Part shown: one piece after another, positions 15,825 through 24,936 of the stretch | Position numbering within the stretch: the first letter of the stretch is position 1 | How the letters are laid out: each line of letters opens with the position of its first letter | Assembly: GCA_017525225.1 (NCBI GenBank) | Contig: JAFXTB010000026.1 | Coordinates: 1-37,684 of the forward strand | Reading direction: 5' to 3' | From: Kiritimatiellia bacterium | Lineage (GTDB): Bacteria > Verrucomicrobiota > Kiritimatiellia > RFP12 > UBA1067 | DNA length: 37,684 nucleotides | The notes under the pieces: model-generated | Told to the model about the DNA's origin: nothing | What the model saw: only the letters and a program-made list of their open reading frames with translations | Database searches by the model: none | Position numbers and translations under genes: made by a program

Positions 15825-17824
15825 AATATGGCTGCGACGCCACCTTCGTCGAGAAGGAGAAATTCCGCGGAATCAGAACTTTTCACCGTACGCGTGTAGC
15901 AGCTGAGCGCCTTTGCATCCGACGGCGTTGCGGACGGATCGTCTGCAAAGACACGCATCGTCCACTCCCCCTCAGGCAGAAACGAGAGCGGGAGTCTGAT
16001 CGTGCGCTTCTTGACCGTAACCGCCGCGAAATAGAACCTGCCGTCATACGTCTCGCGCAGAACGGCGTAGTGCGAGCCTGTCTCGCCACACACAGGACGA
16101 GTCTGGCGCCAAACCGACGGGAGCGCTCGCAAGGCCTCAATGCCATCCGCGCCACGATAGCGTTCCGGCCAATCGCAAAGCGTCATAAGTGGGCTGTCGT
16201 ACGCCATGCAAAGCGCGATGGCATTGGCACGCGTCCCTATCGATTCCGCCCATATCGGCCGTAGATCCTGCTCATCGCCATAGCGGTGTCCTCTTCCTGT
16301 CTGGGGGACGAACTCCGCCGCATGTCTGTTGGCGAAACTTCCCGGAGTGAAATCGCCAGGTCCCAGAAGAAAGCGCGTAAAGGGAAGCGTTGCCGTATGG
16401 ATCGTATCGATGGCCGCGCCAAACTTGCTCATTTCATTGCCGAGTATTCCCTCGCGCGTGATGACATTCGGCCATGTACGTTCCATGCCGGTAGGCTTGA
16501 ACGCTCCATGGAAGTTGACGATCATCCTGTGTTTCGCCGCCGCCCGGGCAACCTTTTCGTACCAGTTGACCATTTTCTGGCTCTGACTGTCCATGAAGTC
16601 GACCTTGACGCCCTTTACGCCCATTTTCGAAAGGCGGCAAAGCGTATCGTCCACTCCATTGTCTTCAAGCGCCTCCCAGTGCAGCCATACGAATATTCCC
16701 ACGCCCTTCGATGCGGCATGCTTGACAATGCGTGGCAGATCAAATCCAGGCCGACATTCCACCTTGACGTCGGGACCGTGGTTTGGACGTCTCGCCCAAC
16801 CGTACCAACCGCCATCTATCGTATGGTATTGCCAACCCATCTCGGCGGCAAAATCAACAAGCGCAAGCGTGTGTTCGGTCGAAAGCGAATTGTTGGAATC
16901 GACCCACCAGTCCCAGCTCGACACGCCAGGCTTCACCCAGCTGAAATCGGATCCCTTTTCTGGCGGCGGATTGAGATTCAGGATGATGTCGCTGGCCTTC
17001 ATCAGATCGATGTCGCTGTCGCCACAGATGGCGACTCGCCACGGGCTTTGCGCAGGTGTCTTGCGCATGACCGCCACTCCAGGCGATGAAGCGCTGGACG
17101 GCGGAAGCGGGGAAAGCGTCGCACGAAGCGACACCCGCCCGTTCCCGCTGGTCCCGGCCTTGAAGAACATTCCGGCCCAGTTGACGAGATCCGCCTCGCA
17201 AAGAGCCACCTTCTGGCCGGCGACCGATACGATCGCGGGCATGCCTATCAGCTCGTCCTTGCCGAGAGAAGACAAGCTTCTTCTCTTGAACTTCGCCTCC
17301 TGCGATGTCTTGGAACCGCCGTATGTGGTGAACCATCCCTCGCATTCTTCCGGAAAGTTCCATTCCGTCAATTCGCCCTTGAGTTGGAAGCCCGACACAC
17401 CAGACTGTTCCGGAATGACATACCGGAAGGCCACGCCTTCGTCATACGCCCGGAATACAATCCCAAGTTCGCGGGATGGCTGGGCAGTCTCCTTGAGATG
17501 CAATTCCATCTCGCCATATCTGTCCCGAACGACTTCGCGCCTGTAAAGGCGGTTTGTCCATGTCGAATCGGAACGATGCGTCTTCCGCGAAACGACAGCC
17601 ATTTCCCCGAAACGCCTTGCGCCGATGAAATCAAGATTCATTGGCGAACGCCCGACTATCGTGGCACCCTTGCGCGAAAGCGACCAGAACATTCCCTGCG
17701 GCGAAGTTTCAAACGACACTGAAACATCTCCCGAAGGAGACGAAAGGCGTTCCGTTGCACCTGGCATGGCAGATGCGAACGCCCCAACCGCTATCACAAC
17801 AAAAACTTTCCTGTATGCCATCAT
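15803..17824 (-). CDS. Secreted GH97 alpha-glycosidase
   Basis: 673 residues. Two adjacent ATGs follow GGGAGG; the second (17821) has the better spacing. Signal peptide MMAYRKVFVVIAVGAFASAM. The N-terminal ~270-residue beta-sandwich, the barrel and the C-terminal beta domain are in the GH97 order. VKVDFMDS gives Asp409 and NVITREGILGNE gives Glu458. An Asp in this position marks the retaining branch (alpha-galactosidase-like) rather than inverting SusB-type alpha-glucosidases, so alpha-galactosidase is the favoured but unproven activity. It follows the symporter gene by 58 bp and is probably co-transcribed with it, coupling sugar release to uptake. The end of the gene is built from the 9-bp repeat. 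Confidence 0.9.
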   Translation of the reverse strand: MMAYRKVFVVIAVGAFASAMPGATERLSSPSGDVSVSFETSPQGMFWSLSRKGATIVGRSPMNLDFIGARRFGEMAVVSRKTHRSDSTWTNRLYRREVVRDRYGEMELHLKETAQPSRELGIVFRAYDEGVAFRYVIPEQSGVSGFQLKGELTEWNFPEECEGWFTTYGGSKTSQEAKFKRRSLSSLGKDELIGMPAIVSVAGQKVALCEADLVNWAGMFFKAGTSGNGRVSLRATLSPLPPSSASSPGVAVMRKTPAQSPWRVAICGDSDIDLMKASDIILNLNPPPEKGSDFSWVKPGVSSWDWWVDSNNSLSTEHTLALVDFAAEMGWQYHTIDGGWYGWARRPNHGPDVKVECRPGFDLPRIVKHAASKGVGIFVWLHWEALEDNGVDDTLCRLSKMGVKGVKVDFMDSQSQKMVNWYEKVARAAAKHRMIVNFHGAFKPTGMERTWPNVITREGILGNEMSKFGAAIDTIHTATLPFTRFLLGPGDFTPGSFANRHAAEFVPQTGRGHRYGDEQDLRPIWAESIGTRANAIALCMAYDSPLMTLCDWPERYRGADGIEALRALPSVWRQTRPVCGETGSHYAVLRETYDGRFYFAAVTVKKRTIRLPLSFLPEGEWTMRVFADDPSATPSDAKALSCYTRTVKSSDSAEFLLLDEGGVAAIFERLRGL

Positions 17825-17857
17825 AGACCTCCCTACTCTATCGCCAGTCTTCGATCA

Positions 17858-17880
17858 CTTTCACAACCTTCTCAACACTT
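17858..17880 (-). repeat. Short 9-bp repeat block after the symporter stop
   Basis: A brief GTTGAGAAGGTTGTGAAAG block on the minus strand begins two bases after the symporter's TGA, inside the 58-bp gap before GH97. It is the third leftward gene end with this repeat; here it lies just outside the coding region. Confidence 0.6.
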
Positions 17881-17882
17881 TA

Positions 17883-19511
17883 TCACCAAAACACGACATA
17901 GAGGGCCACGGTCGCCGCCACCACCGCAAGCCCGGCCCAGAGCGCACCGCGCGATGGGGCCATGTCGAGCCGGGTACGCGCCGTGAACACGACCGGCTCC
18001 GGCAGGCGGAACGCCTGTCCAAGCGCAAACATCGCCGCAAGCGTGCCAAGAAGCGTGAATCCAGCGGCATGCAGATAGTGGAGCGACGGCCATCCAAACG
18101 AGAACGCCGCGAAGAGGCTGGGGGAGAGTACGAGCGCGGCGGCGCCGATCCAGCGCGCACCGCGCCTGTTGACAAGCCCGAAGATGAACACGGCCACCAC
18201 ACCCGGCGAGACGTACAGCTGCATCTTCTGGATGTAGGTGAAGATCGAATCGGCCTTCAGGCCGGACGCCACCGCCACGCCGGCGACCATGAGCGCCACC
18301 GTCGCCCAGCGTCCGAAGGCGACAAGCTGGCGGGCGGATGCCTTCGGACGGAAATACCGCCTGTACACATCCATCGTCAGGAGCGTGGATATGGCGTTCA
18401 GCACAGCCGCAAGCGAGGATACGATCGCCCCCAGAAGCGCCGCCAGCACGAACCCCATCACCCCGGTGCCGCGCGGCAGGAGCCTGGTGACAAGGAGTCC
18501 GAGCGCGCCGTCGGGCTTGAAATCGGGCGTCCCGAAACCCATCTCCTTCGAGAACAGGTTGAAAGCCAGAAGACCCGGCACGACGATGAGGAACGGTATG
18601 AGCAGCTTCAGCGCGGCGGCGAACACTATCCCCTTCTGGCCCTCCGCGAGCGAGCCGGAGCCCAGCACGCGCTGCGTGATGTATTGGTTGAGGCTCCAGT
18701 AGTAGAAATGCGGTATCCACATGCCGAGCAGAAAGACCGTCCAGGGAAGCGCCGGGTCGTCCGCCGGACGCCCCATGTGCAGCTTCGGCGCGTTGAGATC
18801 GCTGAATCGCGCCATGATGTCGGTTGCGGACGTGGTAGCGCCACCAGCGCCTGCAAGCTGCGCGGGATCTGCGCTGCCGAACGCGCGGATGGCGAAGTAG
18901 GCGATGATGCCGCCGCCAAGGATCAGCGCCGAGCCTTGCAGCAGATCCGCCCAGGCGCATGCCTTGAGTCCGCCGAAGAGCACATATCCGCCGGCGAGAA
19001 CGCCCATCGCCAGGCAGCATCCGCCGAACGGCACGTTCCATCCGAACGATTCGAACAGCTGGTGCATCACGAGCGAACCGGCGTAGGTGACGCCGATGAG
19101 CGAGGCCACCACGAGTATGGCGGTCATGGAGATCGTCACGAGAAGCCGCGCCCAGTGGTTGTAGCGGATCTCCAGGAACTCAGGTATGGTGGTGATGCCC
19201 GACCGGAGGAAGTACGGCAGCACCACGAACGCCGCCACAACCAGCACGATGGAGGCGATCCACTCCCAGCTGGCGGTAGCCAGACCCTCCACGCCTGCGG
19301 CCTGTCCGCTCATCCCCACGAACTGCTCCGCCGAGATGTTCGCCGCTATGAGCGAAAAGCCCACGAGCCACCACTTGAGGCCGCGTCCGGCGAGGAAGTA
19401 GTCGTCGGCACCCTTCGAGGCGTCCGCACCCACTCCCTTGGACTTCACCATGCCGACGGCCACCACCGCCGCGATGAACCCCAGAAACACCGCTATGTCT
19501 ATGATCCCCAT
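17883..19511 (-). CDS. Sodium/solute symporter, SSS family (SGLT-like)
   Basis: 542 residues with about 13-14 hydrophobic membrane segments. It is a sodium-driven sugar symporter of the inner membrane: FLAGRGLKWWLVGFSLIAANIS near the N terminus and MWIPHFYYWSLNQYITQRVL mid-protein are SGLT-type signatures. The exact sugar cannot be read from sequence; pairing with a GH97 enzyme suggests galactose or a related hexose. The start is preceded by GGAAGAGAG. The upstream 227 bp carries a possible -10. It is probably the first gene of a two-gene unit with GH97. Confidence 0.9.
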   Translation of the reverse strand: MGIIDIAVFLGFIAAVVAVGMVKSKGVGADASKGADDYFLAGRGLKWWLVGFSLIAANISAEQFVGMSGQAAGVEGLATASWEWIASIVLVVAAFVVLPYFLRSGITTIPEFLEIRYNHWARLLVTISMTAILVVASLIGVTYAGSLVMHQLFESFGWNVPFGGCCLAMGVLAGGYVLFGGLKACAWADLLQGSALILGGGIIAYFAIRAFGSADPAQLAGAGGATTSATDIMARFSDLNAPKLHMGRPADDPALPWTVFLLGMWIPHFYYWSLNQYITQRVLGSGSLAEGQKGIVFAAALKLLIPFLIVVPGLLAFNLFSKEMGFGTPDFKPDGALGLLVTRLLPRGTGVMGFVLAALLGAIVSSLAAVLNAISTLLTMDVYRRYFRPKASARQLVAFGRWATVALMVAGVAVASGLKADSIFTYIQKMQLYVSPGVVAVFIFGLVNRRGARWIGAAALVLSPSLFAAFSFGWPSLHYLHAAGFTLLGTLAAMFALGQAFRLPEPVVFTARTRLDMAPSRGALWAGLAVVAATVALYVVFW

Positions 19512-19738
19512 CTCTCTTCCGGCTTCATTATGAATGCGGAACGCCTTGCCCTCGCCTTGCGGGCGATGATCTCATCAGCATTCCGTTTACCTTTATGTAT
19601 GGACTTCGCCATGTCGTTTTTGTTCCACTTTGCTCTTCCTTCAAGGGCAAGATGTCCAAGACGAAAACAAACGTATTGTACCATAATTTCCAGAACATGG
19701 GTAGGGGGACAAAAACCATTGGTTGACGGGCTCCAAGG
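19512..19738 (-). promoter_or_regulatory. Intergenic region with candidate symporter promoter
   Basis: TACAAT at 19675-19680 (minus) is preceded by TGG, an extended -10, and would give a leader of about 160 nt before the symporter. No convincing -35 is visible. A 37-codon basic open frame (ATG at 19612) overlaps the symporter start but has a weak SD and no recognised product. No -24/-12 sigma-54 promoter was found despite the neighbouring activator gene. Confidence 0.35.
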
Positions 19739-21424
19739 CTATTCCGTATCTGGTCCCTCTGGCAGCCATCCCTTCCGTCTGGCCAGGGCCAGGTACTTCT
19801 TGAAGGTGTTCTCGGACATGTCTGCCGCCTTGGCTGCCGCACCGACACGTCTGCCATACCGGAGGAACATCCTTGATGCATGCATCGCAAGCACATCCTC
19901 CTTGCGTTCCGGCAATTCGTCGATTGCGCAGGACACAGCCCTTGCACCCGCTTCCCCAACCGCGTCCCTGCCGCGCTGGCGCGCGATACCTTCGATGAGG
20001 GTACTGTTGAATTGCCGGTGGTGGTCCAGGATCGCCTTGAAGTCGGCAGCGTCTGGATTCTTCCGCGATGGATCAGCAGATGACGCCGGACACAGGGCGC
20101 ACGCCTGTTTGAGCAGGGAGACTAGCTCGCGGGTGTTGCCAGGATAGTCGTAGTCCATCAGGTCGCGAAGCTGGCGCTCGGTCGGCAGACGACCTGTCAT
20201 CTGCCGCCAGTAGTGCCGTACGATGAGCGGCAGATCCTCCTTGTACGCCCTGAGCGGCGGCAGCTGCACAGGGAAGCCGCTGATTCGCTCGTACAGGTCA
20301 AGACGGAACCTGCCGTCAAGAACCATCTGCTGCAGATTCCTGTTGGTGGCGCATACGAGCCTCACATTGACGCGTACCGCCTCATCGATCGTGCCACCTA
20401 CTCGGTAGAACTGGCCGGTATCAAGCACTGTAAGCAGCATGGCCTGCACGGCAGGCGACGCCTCGCCTATCTCGTCGAGGAAGAGCGTGCCACCATTCGC
20501 ATCCTCGAACAAGCCGGGACGCATGCGCGTGGCACCGGTGAAGGCACCCTTCTCGTGTCCGAAGAGCCTGTCCATGAGCATGTCGCCATTGCCGTTGCCA
20601 TACGCACAGTTATGGTGCAGGAATGTCTTGCCGGAACGGCTGGAATTGCAGTGTATGTATTCGGCGGCAAGCTGCTTGCCGGTGCCAGTCTCACCAAGCA
20701 GGAGTACGTTCGCGTCCTCATAGCGCGCGGCCTGGTCCAGCCTGGTACGCAGTGCGACCATCACCGGGCTCTTCCCTATCAGCTCCTTGCTGTATCCCGC
20801 CTGGTAGTCACGCATGAGGCGGTCCAGCGGAGGGCGAAGCGGCTTCACCGGATCGCCTCGCCACAGCGCCTCCACCACCTTGCCGCAGGCGGTCTCGTCA
20901 TGGTTGTATCGGTGGGCGAAGCCGGCGGCCTGGTAGAGACCTGCCCATACGATGCATTCGCTGCATCGAGCCGTATCCGCAAGCTCCCTGATACTGCCGA
21001 CATCGGCGGCCGCCACGGGCCGCAGCCGCGCAAGCGAGGCCTTGTCACAGTTGAAACGCTCGGCTACCACCTCCAACAACGTAGGACGATCCATCACCAC
21101 CGTCTCGGAAAACGTCCCGCCATGCTGGGCAAGAGCCTTGCGCGCCTGCTCAGGCATGTTCTGGCGTGACACCCACCTTACCGAAACACCTTCCGCAGAC
21201 AGCTCTTCCAGAACGCGCGCCAGCTTCCCAAGGTTCTCGGTGAGTCCAACGCCAAGCACGTCGATATGGCCATAGCGCCGCCCCTGCACGTCCAGCGTCG
21301 CGGCAAGGGATCCCATGCTCACCCCGAGCACGTCTGCCTTGCCACGGTATGTACAGCCATACATCGCAGCCGCGGCCGCGAGATATTCCGGATAGTGCCA
21401 TCCGGCCATGATGAGATTCTTCAT
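19739..21424 (-). CDS. Sigma-54-dependent transcriptional activator
   Basis: 561 residues. The AAA+ domain (~215-450) has Walker A GETGTGKQ near 244, GAFTGA near 292 (the loop that contacts sigma-54) and GGTLFLDEIGE near 316. A Fis-type helix-turn-helix (AAAKAADMSENTFKKYLALA) sits at ~525-550. The first ~190 residues are an alpha/beta-looking sensor region that is not a response-regulator receiver, GAF or PAS domain as far as I can tell. It includes a cysteine segment, ARCSECIVWAGLYQA. Effector unknown. Its ATG overlaps the stop of the hem fusion gene (ATGA), so translation is coupled and it is the last gene of the infA-led chain. Its targets are not evident here. Confidence 0.85.
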   Translation of the reverse strand: MKNLIMAGWHYPEYLAAAAAMYGCTYRGKADVLGVSMGSLAATLDVQGRRYGHIDVLGVGLTENLGKLARVLEELSAEGVSVRWVSRQNMPEQARKALAQHGGTFSETVVMDRPTLLEVVAERFNCDKASLARLRPVAAADVGSIRELADTARCSECIVWAGLYQAAGFAHRYNHDETACGKVVEALWRGDPVKPLRPPLDRLMRDYQAGYSKELIGKSPVMVALRTRLDQAARYEDANVLLLGETGTGKQLAAEYIHCNSSRSGKTFLHHNCAYGNGNGDMLMDRLFGHEKGAFTGATRMRPGLFEDANGGTLFLDEIGEASPAVQAMLLTVLDTGQFYRVGGTIDEAVRVNVRLVCATNRNLQQMVLDGRFRLDLYERISGFPVQLPPLRAYKEDLPLIVRHYWRQMTGRLPTERQLRDLMDYDYPGNTRELVSLLKQACALCPASSADPSRKNPDAADFKAILDHHRQFNSTLIEGIARQRGRDAVGEAGARAVSCAIDELPERKEDVLAMHASRMFLRYGRRVGAAAKAADMSENTFKKYLALARRKGWLPEGPDTE

Positions 21425-23592
21425 TTCACATCTCCATCGCGTCTGAAGGCGCGTATTGCCGGCACGGCGGCGAAAGTCTCGAAAATACAGGCCCGCCTGC
21501 GCAGCGCCTGCGGAAGCGCGGCGCGCGTGGGCGTACCCATCACAAGCACCCGCCTACCGCGCAGGGATTCTTCCCCGTATGCGGCAAGAAACGCCTCGAC
21601 AGCCGACGCCGAGGCAAAATGGACGTCGTCAAACGGAGGAAGCGTCTCGACATGCCGGACCGGCACATTGTCGTAAAGGATTCTATCCGCCACCGACGCC
21701 CCGGCCGCGCGCAGCGCATCTGCCACGGCAGTGCCGGCCTTTGCGCTGCGCAGACGCAAGATCCGCCACCCGTGCAGATTCATCTTGCGCACTTCGTCCA
21801 CAAGCCCCTCCGCAGAGAAGCGGGTTGCCGGCATCACATCCGATGAAACCCCGAACCGGCGCAACTCGGCATCGGTACCCGCACCACAGGTGAAGAACCT
21901 CGGTAGCCGGCGACGATCCTGATTACATGCCTCGAAGAAGAGACGCACTGCGGATGGACTTGTAAGGACGATCGCATCCCAGCGTCCGGCCGACAAATCA
22001 GGCATCCTTCTTGCGCGCAGCTCGATCATCGGCCAGGCTATCGCCCTGCCGCCTCCATCCTCCACCGCCATGCGCACATGCGCCTGCACGGCGTCCGAGC
22101 AGGTCACGAGAACACGCCGTCCGCCGAACATGCCTAGCCGCGGCCACAGGCGCGTCGCGGCCTGGCCCACGATGAAGAGTCCCGGGCTGCCCGACCCGGC
22201 AAGCTCCTCCAATTCACCAGCGGACCTTGCATGCGATGATCTAGGCGATGCCAGCAGCTCGAGGGTCCCCTGCCATACCTTCTCGCGTGGGCCGGCGGCA
22301 TCGAACACCATCGCGCACGGCGTATCCGGAGAGCTGCCGCCATCGATCAACCGCCGGGATTCCTCCGCCGCCACTCTCACGGCCATGAACATGACAAGCG
22401 GCATGTCGCCGCCCGTGGAGCGCGGAGTGAACGCGGTGAAGCCACGCGAAACGCCACGCCTTGTAAGCAGCATGCCCGTGCCGGTGGTGGCTGCGGTCAG
22501 CGCCGACACGCCCGGTCGCACAAGAAACGGCATGCGCAGGCCAGCAAGCGCATCCACCTCCTCGGCAAGCCGTCCAAAAAGCCCCGCGTCGCCTCCCTTC
22601 AGACGCACCACCCGCCGACCCTTGCGCGCCTCGTCGCAGATGAGGTCCGTGATGTCGGCCTGGCGCATGGAATGTGCTCCACAGCGCTTGCCTACCGGAA
22701 TGAACGCAGGCGAGGACGTGACACGAACGTCCATCGACGGCAGCAGGTCGCGAAAGTCCTCCATCCGTCCCATCAGATCGTCGTACAGCACGACGTCTGC
22801 GGAAGCGATGTCACGCAGACCAACGATCGTGCAGAGTCCGGCATCGCCGACTCCGGCAGACACGAACCTGACGGCCTTGATGAAGTTCTGGCGCAGCTTC
22901 TGGAACCGGCGGTCCCCGATGCGGAACGTCACGGCCAGGACGCCCTGCGCCTCTGGTGGAGGAAGCTCTTCCATCGGAATCGGCTCCAGGCGCAGACGAT
23001 GCCCATCCACGCTCACCGTACCATCTTCTACGCCATACAGGCGCTTCACCCCGGCAAGGGCCATCAGCAAGGCATCGAATCCGCCCTCGGCCAGCTGCCG
23101 CAGTCGCGAATCTATCGTGCCGCGTACGGGAAGAAGCCTTGCCTTTGGGAAAACCCGCTTGGCATAGGCCCTTCTCCGGGCAGAAGAAATACCTATCCTA
23201 AGACCCTTGACGTTCTTGAAGACATCAAGACCTTCAAGGCCATCGGTGAACACCCAGCAGTCTCGCGGGTCTTCGCGTTCCGGCAGCCAGAACCAATCCA
23301 GCCCTGGTGCCACCATGGCGCCGCCCTTTTCCGAATATCCGGGAAGGTCCTTGGCGGAATGGATTGCGCAATCGATAGCGCCGGCGCGTACCGCATCGTC
23401 AAGATCGCGTGTGAAAAAATCGGGCGCACTTTTCTCGAGAGGAGTGGAGAGATCGCGGTCGCCAGGGGTCTCGAGCGGAACGATCCGCCACGAAACGCCA
23501 GAAGTGAACCGCGCCAGCAGACGCAAGGCGGACTTTGTCTGGACCATGCTGAGCGCGCTGCCGCGCGCCCCTACCTTGATGATGCGCCCCAT
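21421..23592 (-). CDS. hemC-cobA-hemD: HemC-CobA-HemD triple fusion (tetrapyrrole synthesis)
   Basis: 723 residues joining three activities that turn porphobilinogen into precorrin-2. Residues 1-~240 are porphobilinogen deaminase domains 1 and 2 (ARGSALSMVQTKSA, HSAKDLPG with catalytic Asp82, VRGTIDSRL, EAQGVLAVTFR). Residues ~250-485 are uroporphyrinogen-III methyltransferase (AGVGD, ADVVLYDDL, VVRLKGGDAGLFGR, VRPGVSALTAA, SPDTPCAMVF). Residues ~490-723 are uroporphyrinogen-III synthase (GRRVLVTCSDAVQ, DAIVLTSPSAVRLFFEA). The third HemC domain with the cysteine that carries the dipyrromethane cofactor is absent: sequence passes from the second domain straight to CobA. ATG 23592 has AAGGG upstream; a GTG at 23601 overlapping the xseA stop is possible. 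Confidence 0.88.
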   Translation of the reverse strand: MGRIIKVGARGSALSMVQTKSALRLLARFTSGVSWRIVPLETPGDRDLSTPLEKSAPDFFTRDLDDAVRAGAIDCAIHSAKDLPGYSEKGGAMVAPGLDWFWLPEREDPRDCWVFTDGLEGLDVFKNVKGLRIGISSARRRAYAKRVFPKARLLPVRGTIDSRLRQLAEGGFDALLMALAGVKRLYGVEDGTVSVDGHRLRLEPIPMEELPPPEAQGVLAVTFRIGDRRFQKLRQNFIKAVRFVSAGVGDAGLCTIVGLRDIASADVVLYDDLMGRMEDFRDLLPSMDVRVTSSPAFIPVGKRCGAHSMRQADITDLICDEARKGRRVVRLKGGDAGLFGRLAEEVDALAGLRMPFLVRPGVSALTAATTGTGMLLTRRGVSRGFTAFTPRSTGGDMPLVMFMAVRVAAEESRRLIDGGSSPDTPCAMVFDAAGPREKVWQGTLELLASPRSSHARSAGELEELAGSGSPGLFIVGQAATRLWPRLGMFGGRRVLVTCSDAVQAHVRMAVEDGGGRAIAWPMIELRARRMPDLSAGRWDAIVLTSPSAVRLFFEACNQDRRRLPRFFTCGAGTDAELRRFGVSSDVMPATRFSAEGLVDEVRKMNLHGWRILRLRSAKAGTAVADALRAAGASVADRILYDNVPVRHVETLPPFDDVHFASASAVEAFLAAYGEESLRGRRVLVMGTPTRAALPQALRRRACIFETFAAVPAIRAFRRDGDVK

Positions 23593-23597
23593 GCCGT

Positions 23598-24923
23598 TCA
23601 CCCTTGCGCCACTACCTCGGAAAGTATCTCGCCATCGCGCAGGCGGGTCGTGAGGCGGCGACCGGCGGCGACTACGCGCGCGGACGAAACCACCGCGCCG
23701 CGCTCGTCCAGCGTGATGGAATATCCGCGTTCCAGCACGCCGGAGGGATTGAGCAGATCAAGCCGCGAGGCGGCGTGCGACAGGCGGTGCGATGCGTTCT
23801 GCATGGCTGAGCGCACCTGCGGCTCCAGTCGCAACGCCGCCTTCTGGAGGCGCGCCTCCATGCGCGCGGCCATGTCCTTCAAGGCAGGACCCAGGCGCAT
23901 CACGCTGCGGCTAAGGCGCAGCTCTGCCTGCGAGCACGCCTGCTGCGGAACCTTCGAGAGATTCAGCGCGAGACAGTCGAGCTGCTGCATCCATGTCTCG
24001 ATGCGCCGCATCGGCGCGCGGGCAATCCTCGAGGCGGCATCCGCCACGCGGCCTGCAAGCTCCGCCTTCACCGGAACCGCGAACGACGCGGCGATGGATG
24101 GAGTGCCGGCGCGCATGTCGGCTACATAGTCGCAGAGCGTGGTGTCGGACTCGTGCCCGACGGCGGATATGACAGGTACCGCGGCCCGGGCGACGGCGTA
24201 TACTGCCTCTTCCTCGTTGAAGGCCCAGAGGTCCTCGGCGGCTCCTCCGCCCCTGCCCACTATGAGTACATCCGGACGCCAGTCTGGTTTTTCAGCCAGC
24301 GCGAGCGCGTTGAAGTAGGCGACCCCAGCCGCGATGGACGCCGCCGCGCCCTCACCCTGCACCTTCACCGGGTACAGGCGTATCTCCACGTTAGGAAACC
24401 GGCTCGTGAGAACCCTGCACATGTCATGGATGACAGCCCCTGCAGGTGACGTGACTATCCCTATGCGATGCGACAGAAACGGCAGCGGACGACGGAGTTC
24501 GGGATGGTCCAGCTTGTTCAACCCCTCCGCTTCAAGCTTCGCCTTTAAGGCGTTGAACTTCGCCATCATGTCGCCAAGCCCCGCAAGCCGTGCGCGGAAG
24601 ACCTTGAAGGAGTAGCGCCCCTGCAACATGTTCAGATCCAGCTCGCCAAGCACCTGGATCTTCAGTCCGTTCATGGCATCGGCACCCTTGGCCATGGCCG
24701 CGCGGAACGGCGGCTCGCATCCGGCGAAGCAGAAGGAGAACAGGACGGCACCTATCTGCGCCGTGTCGTCCTTGAGCACGAAATATATGTGCCCGGAAGG
24801 ATAGATGCGCCAGTTGGACACCTCCCCCTCTATCCAGGCATGCTTGATCTTCTCGTTGTTCGCCAGCAGATTCCGACGTATCGACTTTGTAAGCGCGCCT
24901 ACGCTAAAGACCCGTTCTTCCAT
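23598..24923 (-). CDS. xseA: Exodeoxyribonuclease VII large subunit
   Basis: 441 residues, full length for the family. The N-terminal OB fold (IEGEVSNWRIYPSGHIYFVLKD) binds single-stranded DNA. The catalytic core follows (IGIVTSPAGAVIHDM, IVGRGGGAAEDLWAFNEEEA, VISAVGHESDTTLCDYVADMRAGTPSIAA), then a long helical C-terminal region. With XseB it degrades single-stranded DNA in repair; no xseB is seen here. It sits 13 bp after the MlaF-type gene and its stop lies just before the hem fusion start, so it belongs to the same leftward operon. Confidence 0.96.
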   Translation of the reverse strand: MEERVFSVGALTKSIRRNLLANNEKIKHAWIEGEVSNWRIYPSGHIYFVLKDDTAQIGAVLFSFCFAGCEPPFRAAMAKGADAMNGLKIQVLGELDLNMLQGRYSFKVFRARLAGLGDMMAKFNALKAKLEAEGLNKLDHPELRRPLPFLSHRIGIVTSPAGAVIHDMCRVLTSRFPNVEIRLYPVKVQGEGAAASIAAGVAYFNALALAEKPDWRPDVLIVGRGGGAAEDLWAFNEEEAVYAVARAAVPVISAVGHESDTTLCDYVADMRAGTPSIAASFAVPVKAELAGRVADAASRIARAPMRRIETWMQQLDCLALNLSKVPQQACSQAELRLSRSVMRLGPALKDMAARMEARLQKAALRLEPQVRSAMQNASHRLSHAASRLDLLNPSGVLERGYSITLDERGAVVSSARVVAAGRRLTTRLRDGEILSEVVAQG

Positions 24924-24936
24924 CGCGGCGTATTCC

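Noticed and set aside
19499-19612. Basic 37-residue leader peptide before the symporter
   Set aside because: Weak SD and overlap with the symporter start; no supporting pattern.
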